Source: Chryseobacterium sp. (GTDB taxonomy: Bacteria; Bacteroidota; Bacteroidia; Flavobacteriales; Weeksellaceae). From it: DNA of 19,726 nucleotides. Shown piece by piece: positions 6,368 to 13,633 of the stretch. The notes beneath the pieces were generated by a model. That model saw only the letters and a program-made list of their open reading frames with translations. It had not been told where the DNA came from and did not search any database. Each line of letters starts with the position of its first letter. Position 1 is the first letter of the stretch. A program made the position numbers and the translations under genes. The DNA lies in assembly GCA_003248755.1 (NCBI GenBank), contig QFQW01000068.1:1-19726 (forward strand), written 5' to 3'.

Positions 6368-6829
6368 ATGATGAAAATTAATAATAGAAAAGAAATAGCA
6401 GTTGCTCTGTATGGTTTTTCCATGATAGTTTTACTGGATATCTTATTTGTATTATTTGGAAAACCAATTTTCAAAATTGATAAAACTATTCTGTATGGAT
6501 TATTTATAACAGTTTTTATATTTTGTATTTGGAGACTATGGACTTTGAAAATTTTCTCATTAGAAGTTTCTGAATTTTTACTTTCGGTGAAATATAAACA
6601 CCCATTTTCAAATTTGAATAGACCGGTCTTAGAAATCCCAACAAACAAAGTCATTTCATTCACCGTAGAAAAAGGCATTATCAATTATATCTTAATAATA
6701 AACATAAAGTCCAGAAGAGGAATCAGAAGTTTCTATTACAGACTCGGAAAACTACCGGAGCACCAAGCTGAAAAATTCAAACAAATGACAGATTTTATAT
6801 CTGAATCATCCAAAAGAAAAGAGTTATAA
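6368..6829 (+). CDS. Small two-TM membrane protein, function unknown
   Basis: A 153-residue protein that I do not recognise. TM1 is at about 11-30 and TM2 at about 40-58. They are followed by a soluble beta-rich region (about 62-125) and a charged C-terminal helix (about 128-153). The two-TM hairpin plus beta-rich tail resembles bacterial PH-like/YcxB-type membrane proteins, but this is a topology impression, not a motif match. Two ATGs in tandem (6368 and 6371) are possible starts. The gene stands alone between a long structured leader and a near-perfect terminator. Its promoter region carries two palindromes directly downstream of the kinase/regulator operon, so it is a reasonable candidate target of that two-component system. 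Confidence 0.75.
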   Translation: MMKINNRKEIAVALYGFSMIVLLDILFVLFGKPIFKIDKTILYGLFITVFIFCIWRLWTLKIFSLEVSEFLLSVKYKHPFSNLNRPVLEIPTNKVISFTVEKGIINYILIINIKSRRGIRSFYYRLGKLPEHQAEKFKQMTDFISESSKRKEL

Positions 6830-6862
6830 TTATTAAAGTTATCATAGTAGTTATTGTAGTGG

Positions 6863-6899
6863 AAGAGCTGTCAAATATATTTGACAGCTCTTTTTTTTG
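6863..6899 (+). terminator. Terminator after the two-TM protein gene
   Basis: A perfect 30-bp palindrome (arms 6863-6877 and 6878-6892, core AAGAGCTGTCAAAT) runs into an uninterrupted T tract to 6898. A textbook intrinsic terminator. Confidence 0.95.
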
Positions 6900-7007
6900 T
6901 TTTTAAATAATCAATTACTTCGAAAATATCTTACATCAATTTCCAACGTTTTTTGTTTCTCTAATTTTGAAATTAAATAATGATTATCTTTATAAAAATC
7001 CCAAACT

Positions 7008-7535
7008 ATGAAAATATTTGCATTCGCAGGAAGCAACTCTTCAACTTCCATCAACAAGCAATTGGTAAAATTTGTCCTTAAAAGTTTTCCAAATGAAGAA
7101 ATTAATCTAATTGACCTTAACGATTATCTGATGCCTGTTTTTTCTGTTGATTTAGAAAAAAACGGTTTTCCGCAAGAAGCCTACAAATTCTTGAAAAACA
7201 TCGAGGATTCTGACGTAATAATCTGTTCTTTGGCAGAAAACAACCGTTCTTACAGTGCGGCTTTCAAGAACATCTTTGATTGGGCATCAAGAATCAATGT
7301 GAAAGTTTTTCAAAATAAACCAATGTTCCTGATGACAACTTCGCCCGGAGGTTTTGGAGGAGGAAATGTAATGGCAGAAGCTTATAAGTTCTTTCCACAA
7401 TTCGGAGCTGATATTAAGGAAACGTTTTCTCTTCCTAAGTTCTATGAGAATTTTGATTCGGACAATGGTGTTATTGAACCTCAACTTTTAAGTGAATTAA
7501 ATTCTAAAATTGAAAACTTCAAAAATCAAATCTAA
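7008..7535 (+). CDS. NAD(P)H-dependent FMN reductase
   Basis: A 175-residue flavodoxin-like oxidoreductase of the NADPH-dependent FMN reductase family (SsuE/ChrR/azoreductase relatives), which moves electrons from NAD(P)H through bound FMN to flavins, quinones or other small acceptors. The FMN phosphate loop is GSNSSTSIN at 8-16. The second flavin loop is AENNRSYSAAFKN at 76-88, where the family more often has P-E-Y-N. The third is TTSPGGFGGGN at 110-120. No membrane segment or signal peptide is present, so it is cytoplasmic. It is the first gene of a four-gene operon: its TAA shares a base with the ATG of the [4Fe-4S] protein gene. A weak -7-like TATCTTTA lies at 6985-6992. Confidence 0.9.
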   Translation: MKIFAFAGSNSSTSINKQLVKFVLKSFPNEEINLIDLNDYLMPVFSVDLEKNGFPQEAYKFLKNIEDSDVIICSLAENNRSYSAAFKNIFDWASRINVKVFQNKPMFLMTTSPGGFGGGNVMAEAYKFFPQFGADIKETFSLPKFYENFDSDNGVIEPQLLSELNSKIENFKNQI

Positions 7536-7747
7536 TGGAAACCCACGAATACAATACAGGTGACATTACAATCCTTTGGAAACCAAAAATGTGTATCCAT
7601 TCCGGAATCTGCGTAAAATCTCTTTCAAAAGTTTACAATCCGAAAGACAGACCTTGGATAAAATCGGAAAACGCAACAACTGAGGAATTGAAAGACCAAT
7701 TATCAAAATGTCCATCAGGTGCTTTGAGTTATAAAATTAATTCTTAA
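7535..7747 (+). CDS. YjdI-type [4Fe-4S] mono-cluster protein
   Basis: A 70-residue iron-sulfur protein of the divergent mono-cluster (Fer4_19) family typified by E. coli YjdI. The family pattern is clear: WKPKMCIHSGICV (15-27), PWI near 40-42 and CPSGAL at 59-64. The visible cysteines are Cys20, Cys26 and Cys59. A fourth ligand, if any, is not obvious. The function is not established in any organism I know of, but an electron-transfer role fits. The start ATG overlaps the reductase stop codon by one base, and the OsmC-like gene begins three bases after its stop. Sitting between a flavin reductase and a thiol peroxidase-like protein suggests one redox pathway. Confidence 0.9.
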   Translation: METHEYNTGDITILWKPKMCIHSGICVKSLSKVYNPKDRPWIKSENATTEELKDQLSKCPSGALSYKINS

Positions 7748-7750
7748 AAA

Positions 7751-8149
7751 ATGGGAGTAACAGTAAAAGCAAGTCTGGGAACAGAAAAATATTATACAGA
7801 AGTAATCGCTGGAGAAAATACGCTCATTACGGATGAACCTGTTGATAAAGGTGGTGGAAACAAAGGTTTCAATCCATTTGAGATTTTAGCGACTTCTCTT
7901 GCCAGTTGTACAGCAGCAACGCTGAGAATGTACATCGATAGAAAAGGCTGGGAAATCCCAATGATTAATGTAGAAGTGGATTTGGAAAATTATCCTCAAA
8001 CCAAAACGGCTCAATTTTGCAGAATCATAGATTTTGGAAATACTGAAATCAGTGAGGATATCAAAGACAAACTATTCAAAATTGCAGATGCCTGTCCAAT
8101 TCATAAAATACTAACAAACGATATAGAAATCTTAACTAAAATCAAATAA
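7751..8149 (+). CDS. OsmC/Ohr-family protein
   Basis: A 132-residue member of the OsmC/Ohr family, thiol peroxidases that reduce organic hydroperoxides and fatty acid peroxides. Both reactive cysteines are present: Cys53 in ASCTAATLRMY and Cys115 in DACPIHKIL. The supporting acidic residue Glu44 is in NPFEILATSLASC, which fits the general OsmC subgroup rather than Ohr itself. Peroxidase activity is inferred from the two-Cys arrangement. It is third in the operon, three bases after the [4Fe-4S] gene and two bases before the GNAT gene, so all four are almost certainly co-transcribed. Confidence 0.92.
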   Translation: MGVTVKASLGTEKYYTEVIAGENTLITDEPVDKGGGNKGFNPFEILATSLASCTAATLRMYIDRKGWEIPMINVEVDLENYPQTKTAQFCRIIDFGNTEISEDIKDKLFKIADACPIHKILTNDIEILTKIK

Positions 8150-8151
8150 AA

Positions 8152-8433
8152 ATGCTGGAAGTAATACAAAACAACGGAGAAAAACATGGTGAATTTGTCG
8201 CCCTTTTCGACGGTAAACAAGCAGGACTTATGACTTACACTTGGGCAGGAGCAGACAAGTTCATAATAGACCATACAGAAGTTGAACCGGCTTATAACGG
8301 AAAAGGCGTGGGAAAAGCAATGGTTTACAAAGCCGTAGAATTTGCCCGAGAAAACAATCTGAAAATCATTCCGCTTTGTCCTTTTGCGAAGGCGACTTTC
8401 CAGAAGAATGAGGAAATCAGAGACGTTTTATAA
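8152..8433 (+). CDS. YjdJ-type small GNAT N-acetyltransferase
   Basis: A 93-residue minimal GNAT protein of the family that includes E. coli YjdJ. The acetyl-CoA binding loop is NGKGVGKAMV at 49-58, preceded by HTEVEPAY. Cys76 in PLCPFAKATF is typical of this short family. The acceptor substrate is unknown. In E. coli the homologue lies next to yjdI; here an OsmC-like gene separates the two, which supports a real functional link. A strong hairpin terminator follows and ends the operon. Confidence 0.9.
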   Translation: MLEVIQNNGEKHGEFVALFDGKQAGLMTYTWAGADKFIIDHTEVEPAYNGKGVGKAMVYKAVEFARENNLKIIPLCPFAKATFQKNEEIRDVL

Positions 8434-8453
8434 TTAATAATGATGAATTATTA

Positions 8454-8490
8454 AAAATCCATTTCTATTCTGAAATGGATTTTGTTTTTT
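8454..8490 (+). terminator. Bidirectional terminator between convergent genes
   Basis: AAAATCCATTTC (8454-8465) pairs with GAAATGGATTTT (8472-8483) around the loop TATTCT, followed on the plus strand by GTTTTTT. On the minus strand the arm runs into TTTTTAAT, so it can also end the DUF5916 transcript. Confidence 0.9.
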
Positions 8491-8517
8491 ATCTAGATTC
8501 GATTCTAAAATATATTC

Positions 8518-10932
8518 TTAAAACCAATTCTTCATTCTATTATAGTCTAAGAAATAAGTGATTCTAAGAGAAAAATTATTAATCATCGGTGTATTGAAAA
8601 GCTCATCAAAATTATTCTTAAATCGCATTCTGGACATTTCAAGATAATTACTTGTTGCATTTCTGTAGAGCAAAGTCAATTGACTTCCTGGCGCAAACCA
8701 CCAAGAATAACGCAAATCGACGTTCCAAGAATTGTAAGTTCCGTTCAGATTTGGATTGTATGTTGTGTTGGAATTCAAATCTCCATTGTTATCAAGTATA
8801 TAAAACTGCTTGTAAGTAACATCTGAAAAATAATGTCTGAACGCCAATGCCAAAGTCATCTTTTCATTAAATGTATATTGTCCTGTAATCGCATTCTCAT
8901 AGGTATTTCTCTGTCTTCTTCCCATATAGATATTGCTAGAATCTTTCCCAGAATATCCAACTTCGTTATTACTGAAAACAGGATTGAACTGCCAAATCAC
9001 TTTCATTTTATCAGAAGCTCTGTATCGCAGATATAACGATGGAACAACGTAGTTTCGCCCCTTTTGGTCGTAGGCATAATAGTCAACCGTGATGTTATAT
9101 TGAAGTTTCTTCCTACTGTCACTTTCAAACCAAAGCCAACTGTCAAAATATCCAGGGACATTCAGATATCTTCCAAAAGTTCTTGGTTCATAGATATCTT
9201 TTTCACCATAAGGTGTGAACTCGATTCCACCTCCAAAACTTTGGAACTTCTTATTCGTAAATGAATTATTATGATTAAAAATCAATTTTTGATTCAGAAA
9301 CGACTCCAATCTGTGATAATAATTCAAATTGAAATTCAGATACATATTATTAAGTTTCCCCGTAGGTTGAAGAATCCTATAACCATACCAGACATTGTGA
9401 TTGCCATAATTTGTTTTTGTGGAGAATCCCAAATCATTGATATCCCAATCTTTGCTCACATAATTGGCATTAACCTCAAATCTGTTATTTCCTGAGAACT
9501 TACCAATTCCAATAGTTCCTCTGTTCCCGAATTTGGTATCACCGTCCATCACCCAGCTTCCTTTCAAATTCCCATAATAAGTATAAGTATTCTTTTTGTT
9601 GGCTATACTCCATAAAAGTCCTGTCGCATTTGCATCACGAAAATCTCCCATTCTCAACGTGCTGGTATTGACAAGCGTGACAGAAGAATTATCTCCAAAT
9701 CTCTGGTCAAAAACCAAAACATTGTAATTGGTCCAAGGTTCTACTGTCTCTTTTCTGGTTACTCCAGTTTCATTATCACGAATTGTGGCTTCCATTTTCT
9801 CGGTAACACCATTGAAAATTCCAATTCCCAAGCCTTTCTTTGTACGTCCGGAAATTTTAAAAGCATTGAATAATTTGACTTTTGAAGGATATTCAGTAAC
9901 CGTTTCATTTTCTGTTGTATCAGGATATCTTGACGGACTTCCTCCTACTCTTCTGGAATAGAACATATCTCCCTTACTGAAAAGTTCTGTCCCTTCCATA
10001 AAAAATGAACGTTGCTCTGCAAATTGTTGTTCAAATGGTGTTAAATTAAGAATTGAATTATCAAAATTAGCTTGTCCAAAATCCGGAATCAAGGTCATGT
10101 CAAATGTGAAAGCATCATTAATCCCGTATTTCAAATCCATTCCACCGTTCACATTCATTTCTGTTTTTCCGTCATAACTGTTGACGTAAGTTGAGAAATA
10201 AGGAGTGAAGGACAGCCTTGTTGGTGTTTTGATTTCGGCAACGCCATTTAGGACGCCATCGTATAAAGTATAATTTCCTTTCTGATTGTCCACGTGATTC
10301 CAATCATACATCGTATTGGTTCTTTTAACTTTCCGAATCATATTAAGACCAAATTCCTGCAAATCTTTTTTTGGAAAACGCAACTCGAAAAAAGGGATTT
10401 TCATTTCCACAGCCCAACCTTTTTCATTGATTTTCACCGCGCTATACCAGACGGCATTCCAAGACATATCTTCATTTTCCGTGGTCAATTTTCCATCAAC
10501 TTGAACGCCTGCTGCAGTAACTATGAATTCCAAACTCTGTTGATGGTCATTGTAACCATTGATTATAATTCCAAAAAAATCGTCATTAGCAATGTTATCT
10601 CTTTCCGTTAGCTCCTTTAAAATTTTTGAGGGTTCCGGGTCGTACATTTGCGCCGCAATATATAAGCCTGTGTCATCATAAAGGAATTTGACTTCTGTTC
10701 TTAAACTGTCTGCTTGCGGTTTTCCGTTATTCGGCTGACGTTCTACAAAATTGGTTGCAATAGGAACATTCTTCCAAATCTCATCATCCAGAATTCCGTC
10801 TATTTTGATGGCCTGGTCTTTTTTAACAGCCATCAATTTCTTTCTCGAAATACTATCAGAAGCAATCGATTTCTGAGCAAAAACATGCATCGAAAAAAGA
10901 ATTAATAGAAGAATACAAAATTTAGTTTTCAT
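8518..10932 (-). CDS. DUF5916 outer-membrane protein with N-terminal CBM9-like domain
   Basis: An 804-residue exported protein. The signal peptide is residues 1-19 (cleavage after VFA, before Gln20). A carbohydrate-binding-family-9-like domain spans about 40-230, opening with IKIDGILDDEIW (42-53) and including WAVEMKIPFFELRF (173-186). The rest is a DUF5916 region of alternating aromatic/polar strands, ending in Phe804 as outer-membrane beta-barrels do. No TonB box or plug domain is seen, so it is not a TonB-dependent receptor. Proteins of this build are common in Bacteroidota; their substrate is unproven, though the CBM9-like part suggests a glycan or other polymer at the cell surface. The gene is alone. 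A small hairpin lies one base before the start codon. Confidence 0.88.
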   Translation of the reverse strand: MKTKFCILLLILFSMHVFAQKSIASDSISRKKLMAVKKDQAIKIDGILDDEIWKNVPIATNFVERQPNNGKPQADSLRTEVKFLYDDTGLYIAAQMYDPEPSKILKELTERDNIANDDFFGIIINGYNDHQQSLEFIVTAAGVQVDGKLTTENEDMSWNAVWYSAVKINEKGWAVEMKIPFFELRFPKKDLQEFGLNMIRKVKRTNTMYDWNHVDNQKGNYTLYDGVLNGVAEIKTPTRLSFTPYFSTYVNSYDGKTEMNVNGGMDLKYGINDAFTFDMTLIPDFGQANFDNSILNLTPFEQQFAEQRSFFMEGTELFSKGDMFYSRRVGGSPSRYPDTTENETVTEYPSKVKLFNAFKISGRTKKGLGIGIFNGVTEKMEATIRDNETGVTRKETVEPWTNYNVLVFDQRFGDNSSVTLVNTSTLRMGDFRDANATGLLWSIANKKNTYTYYGNLKGSWVMDGDTKFGNRGTIGIGKFSGNNRFEVNANYVSKDWDINDLGFSTKTNYGNHNVWYGYRILQPTGKLNNMYLNFNLNYYHRLESFLNQKLIFNHNNSFTNKKFQSFGGGIEFTPYGEKDIYEPRTFGRYLNVPGYFDSWLWFESDSRKKLQYNITVDYYAYDQKGRNYVVPSLYLRYRASDKMKVIWQFNPVFSNNEVGYSGKDSSNIYMGRRQRNTYENAITGQYTFNEKMTLALAFRHYFSDVTYKQFYILDNNGDLNSNTTYNPNLNGTYNSWNVDLRYSWWFAPGSQLTLLYRNATSNYLEMSRMRFKNNFDELFNTPMINNFSLRITYFLDYNRMKNWF

Positions 10933-10933
10933 A

Positions 10934-10958
10934 GTTTTATCTTACTTGGAGATAAGAC
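10934..10958 (-). promoter_or_regulatory. Small hairpin directly before the DUF5916 start codon
   Basis: On the mRNA strand TTATCT and AGATAA pair around a 7-base loop. Two further outer pairs lie beyond one mismatch. The element ends one base before the ATG and could affect ribosome access. Confidence 0.25.
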
Positions 10959-10989
10959 AACGGCAGAATAATTTTCATTACATCGAAAC

Positions 10990-11017
10990 AAAAAAAATCA
11001 GACAAAAGCCTGATTTT
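10990..11017 (-). terminator. Terminator after glnS
   Basis: On the minus strand AAAATCAG (11017-11010) and CTGATTTT (11001-10994) form an 8-bp stem with an 8-base loop, followed by four more T residues. It lies 28 bases after the glnS stop. Confidence 0.8.
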
Positions 11018-11045
11018 CAATTTAATATTTTATTTTTTTTTATAA

Positions 11046-12719
11046 TTATGGTTTATAACCATCTTTAAGCGTAACTGTTCTGTTGAATACCAAAGTGTCA
11101 TCAGAAGAATCTCTGTCTTTTATATAATATCCGATTCTCTGGAACTGATAATGGTTTTCCAAGGTTGCATTTTTTAAACTTGGTTCCGCAAAGCCATAAG
11201 TAATTCTTAGCGATTGAGGATTAATGAAATCCATAAAATCTACTTCTTTCTCAGCATCAGGCTGTTCAGTTGTGAATAATCTTTCGTAAGTTCTGATCTC
11301 GATTGGTAAAGCATGTTTTGCAGAAACCCAATGTAGAGTTCCTTTCACTTTTCTAAGGCTTGCCTCAGTTCCGCTTCCAGATTTAGAATCTTCATCATAA
11401 GTCGCATATATTGTAGTGATTTCGCCATTCGCATCTTTCTCTACTCTTTCCGCTTTGATGATATATCCAGCTTTCAAACGAACTTCTCCACCTAATTTAA
11501 GACGGAAAAATTTCTTATCAGCTTCTTCTTTGAAATCTTCTCTTTCTATGTAAACTTCTCTTGAGAAAGGAACTTCTCTTGTTCCGGCATTTTCATCTTC
11601 CGGATTGTTTTCAGTTTCCAACCATTCTTCTTTATCATCAGGATAATTTTCGATGATTAGTTTAACAGGATTTACAACCGCCATTACTCTGGTCGCTACT
11701 TTGTTAAGGTCTTCTCTTACACAGAATTCAAGCAACTGAATGTCAATCAAGTTTTCACGTTTTGCGACCCCAACTTTTTCAATGAAGTTTTTGATTGAAG
11801 CTGGCGTGTAACCTTTTCTTCTCAATCCAGAAATAGTTGGCATTCTCGGGTCATCCCAACCTGTCGTAACACCTTCCTGAACTAATCTTTGAAGTTTTCT
11901 TTTGGAAGTCACCATGTAAGAAACATTCATCCTTGCAAACTCTCTCTGCTTTGGTGCAACGCTTTCGTTATCATAAACCTGGTCTAGATACCATTCGTAA
12001 AGTGGACGGTGATTCTCGAATTCAAGTGAACATAATGAATGTGAAATTTGCTCGATATAGTCAGATTCTCCGTGTGCCCAATCGTACATCGGATAGATCT
12101 TCCATTTTTCTCCGGTTCTGTGGTGTGGTTTTTTCAGGATTCTGTACATCACGGGATCACGCATGTTCATGTTCGGAGAAGCCATATCGATCTTTGCACG
12201 CAAGCTCATCGTACCTTCTTCGAACTCGCCATTCTTCATTTTTTCAAAAAGCTCAAGACTTTCTTCAATAGGACGATTTCTAAAAGGAGAATCGATCCCT
12301 GGTTCAAAAGGGTTCTTTCTCTGTGCAGTAATATCTTCGGAAGATTGCTCATCTACATAAGCTTTACCTTCTTTGATCATCTCAACAGCCCAAACATATA
12401 ATTGCTCAAAATAATCTGAAGTGTATAGTTCCTGATCATATTTGAAACCCAACCAATCAATATCAGCTTTGATGGAATCTACAAATTCCTGCTCTTCTTT
12501 TGCAGGATTGGTATCGTCAAAACGAAGGTTAACAGGCGCATTATATTTCTGGCCAAGGCCAAAGTTGATACAGATGGCCTTTGTATGACCAATGTGAAGA
12601 TAACCATTGGGTTCCGGTGGAAATCTGAAACGCAGCTTAGATGCATCCAAACCGTTTTCCAGATCATCTTCTATGATCTGCTCTATAAAATTGAGTGATT
12701 TTTTTTCTTCTTCTTCCAT
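11046..12719 (-). CDS. glnS: Glutaminyl-tRNA synthetase
   Basis: A class I aminoacyl-tRNA synthetase that charges tRNA-Gln with glutamine, 557 residues long, the normal length. The active-site signature PEPNGYLHIGH is at 35-45 and the second signature MVTSKRK, the KMSKS equivalent, is at 269-275. LRFDDTNPAKE and YDWAHGESDYIE are the familiar GlnRS neighbours of the glutamine pocket, and the last ~200 residues are the beta-barrel anticodon-binding domains. This sequence pattern separates it from GluRS. I chose ATG 12719; an in-frame TTG at 12740 lies inside a predicted -7 promoter box. The organism therefore charges tRNA-Gln directly. The gene ends in its own terminator. Confidence 0.96.
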   Translation of the reverse strand: MEEEEKKSLNFIEQIIEDDLENGLDASKLRFRFPPEPNGYLHIGHTKAICINFGLGQKYNAPVNLRFDDTNPAKEEQEFVDSIKADIDWLGFKYDQELYTSDYFEQLYVWAVEMIKEGKAYVDEQSSEDITAQRKNPFEPGIDSPFRNRPIEESLELFEKMKNGEFEEGTMSLRAKIDMASPNMNMRDPVMYRILKKPHHRTGEKWKIYPMYDWAHGESDYIEQISHSLCSLEFENHRPLYEWYLDQVYDNESVAPKQREFARMNVSYMVTSKRKLQRLVQEGVTTGWDDPRMPTISGLRRKGYTPASIKNFIEKVGVAKRENLIDIQLLEFCVREDLNKVATRVMAVVNPVKLIIENYPDDKEEWLETENNPEDENAGTREVPFSREVYIEREDFKEEADKKFFRLKLGGEVRLKAGYIIKAERVEKDANGEITTIYATYDEDSKSGSGTEASLRKVKGTLHWVSAKHALPIEIRTYERLFTTEQPDAEKEVDFMDFINPQSLRITYGFAEPSLKNATLENHYQFQRIGYYIKDRDSSDDTLVFNRTVTLKDGYKP

Positions 12720-12737
12720 AATCTGAAACGTGAAGTG

Positions 12738-12745
12738 CAAATTTA
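12738..12745 (-). promoter_or_regulatory. Predicted glnS -7 box
   Basis: TAAATTTG on the minus strand matches TAnnTTTG exactly and lies 18 bases before ATG 12719, implying a very short leader. No good -33 TTG at the usual spacing was found. Confidence 0.45.
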
Positions 12746-12897
12746 ACTTAATTTCCCCAAAAAATAAAACGATTTCACCTCATAAAAACAGATAAATATT
12801 GATGTCAAAAATTCTTTTAAAACGTAACATTTTTATTTTGTAAATGTTAAATTTGTGTGAACTTTAAACATTTAGTGATACAGAGTTCATTTTTTTT

Positions 12898-12905
12898 TAA
12901 TTTTG
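12898..12905 (+). promoter_or_regulatory. Predicted -7 box of the PhoB-like gene
   Basis: TAATTTTG matches TAnnTTTG and lies 19 bases before ATG 12925. A second exact match, TAAATTTG, is at 12848-12855. Neither has a clear -33 TTG at standard spacing, so which one is used is open. Confidence 0.35.
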
Positions 12906-12924
12906 GGATAATTAATAAATCGAA

Positions 12925-13602
12925 ATGAATCGTAAAAAAATCCTTTTAATTGATGATGAGCAGGACATCTTGGAAATCATCTCTTATAATTTGGAAAAAG
13001 AAGGTTATCAGGTCTTCACTGCCGGAAACGGAAATGAGGGAATTGAAAAAGCAAAAGAAATTTTGCCTGATCTTATTCTCTTGGACGTTATGATGCCGGA
13101 AAAAGACGGAATCGAAACGTGTCAGGACCTTCGAAAGATCAAAGAATTGCAAAGAACGCTGATTGTATTTTTATCTGCAAGAAGTGAGGAATTCTCACAA
13201 CTAGCAGGTTATCAAGCTGGTGCTAATGATTATATTGTAAAATTAATCAAACCAAAAGTTTTGGTATCCAAAGTGGCTGCTTTATTACAAATGGGTGCTA
13301 ATTCCCAGGAAAACTCAAATTATATAGAACTTGGAGATTTGATTATTGATAAAGATAATTTCAAAGTATCAAAAGGCAAGGAAGAGTTTTTATTACCAAA
13401 AAAAGAATTCGATTTGCTTTATCTTTTAGCTTCTAACACAGATAAGGTTTTCAAAAGAGAAGAAATCCTCGAAAAAGTCTGGGGAAATGATGTTATCGTA
13501 GGCGAAAGAACCATAGACGTTCACATTCGCAGATTACGAGAGAAGCTGGGAATCAATACAATACAGACCCTCAAAGGAATAGGTTATAAATTAGTAGTTT
13601 AA
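12925..13602 (+). CDS. OmpR/PhoB-family response regulator
   Basis: A 225-residue two-domain response regulator. The receiver domain (about 3-122) has Asp10-Asp11, phospho-acceptor Asp54 in LLDVMMPEKDG, Ser84 and Lys106. The winged-helix DNA-binding domain (about 135-225) includes FKREEILEKVWG, RTIDVHIRRLREKLG and the final wing LKGIGYKLV. The residue after the conserved Lys106 is Leu (AAA TTA), where this superfamily nearly always has a cis-proline (K-P); the surrounding residues DYIVK and IKPK are normal. The downstream gene is its cognate PhoR-type kinase, but a terminator-like hairpin overlapping this stop codon separates them. The pair resembles the PhoB/PhoR system; phosphate control is not shown by anything visible here. 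Confidence 0.94.
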   Translation: MNRKKILLIDDEQDILEIISYNLEKEGYQVFTAGNGNEGIEKAKEILPDLILLDVMMPEKDGIETCQDLRKIKELQRTLIVFLSARSEEFSQLAGYQAGANDYIVKLIKPKVLVSKVAALLQMGANSQENSNYIELGDLIIDKDNFKVSKGKEEFLLPKKEFDLLYLLASNTDKVFKREEILEKVWGNDVIVGERTIDVHIRRLREKLGINTIQTLKGIGYKLVV

Positions 13603-13630
13603 GATTTTCTAAAAAGAAAATCTTTTTTTT
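13601..13630 (+). terminator. Terminator-like hairpin inside the PhoB/PhoR-like operon
   Basis: AAGATTTTCT (13601-13610) and AGAAAATCTT (13615-13624) form a perfect 10-bp stem with an AAAA loop, followed by T to 13630. The left arm overlaps the regulator stop codon, and the kinase ATG comes three bases after the T tract. It should reduce kinase transcription relative to the regulator. Confidence 0.75.
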
Positions 13631-13633
13631 GAA

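Noticed and set aside
6343..6684. 113-codon open frame on the minus strand
   Set aside because: It is antisense to the two-TM protein gene; the plus-strand frame has coherent membrane segments and is followed by a plus-strand terminator.
8518..10932. TonB-dependent receptor of a polysaccharide utilisation locus
   Set aside because: There is no plug domain or TonB box, and no SusD partner adjacent. The N-terminus is CBM9-like and the rest fits DUF5916.
11933..12401. Open frames of 112 and 117 codons on the plus strand
   Set aside because: They lie antisense within glnS, whose frame is fixed by conserved motifs, and their products are low-complexity with no recognisable domain or start context.
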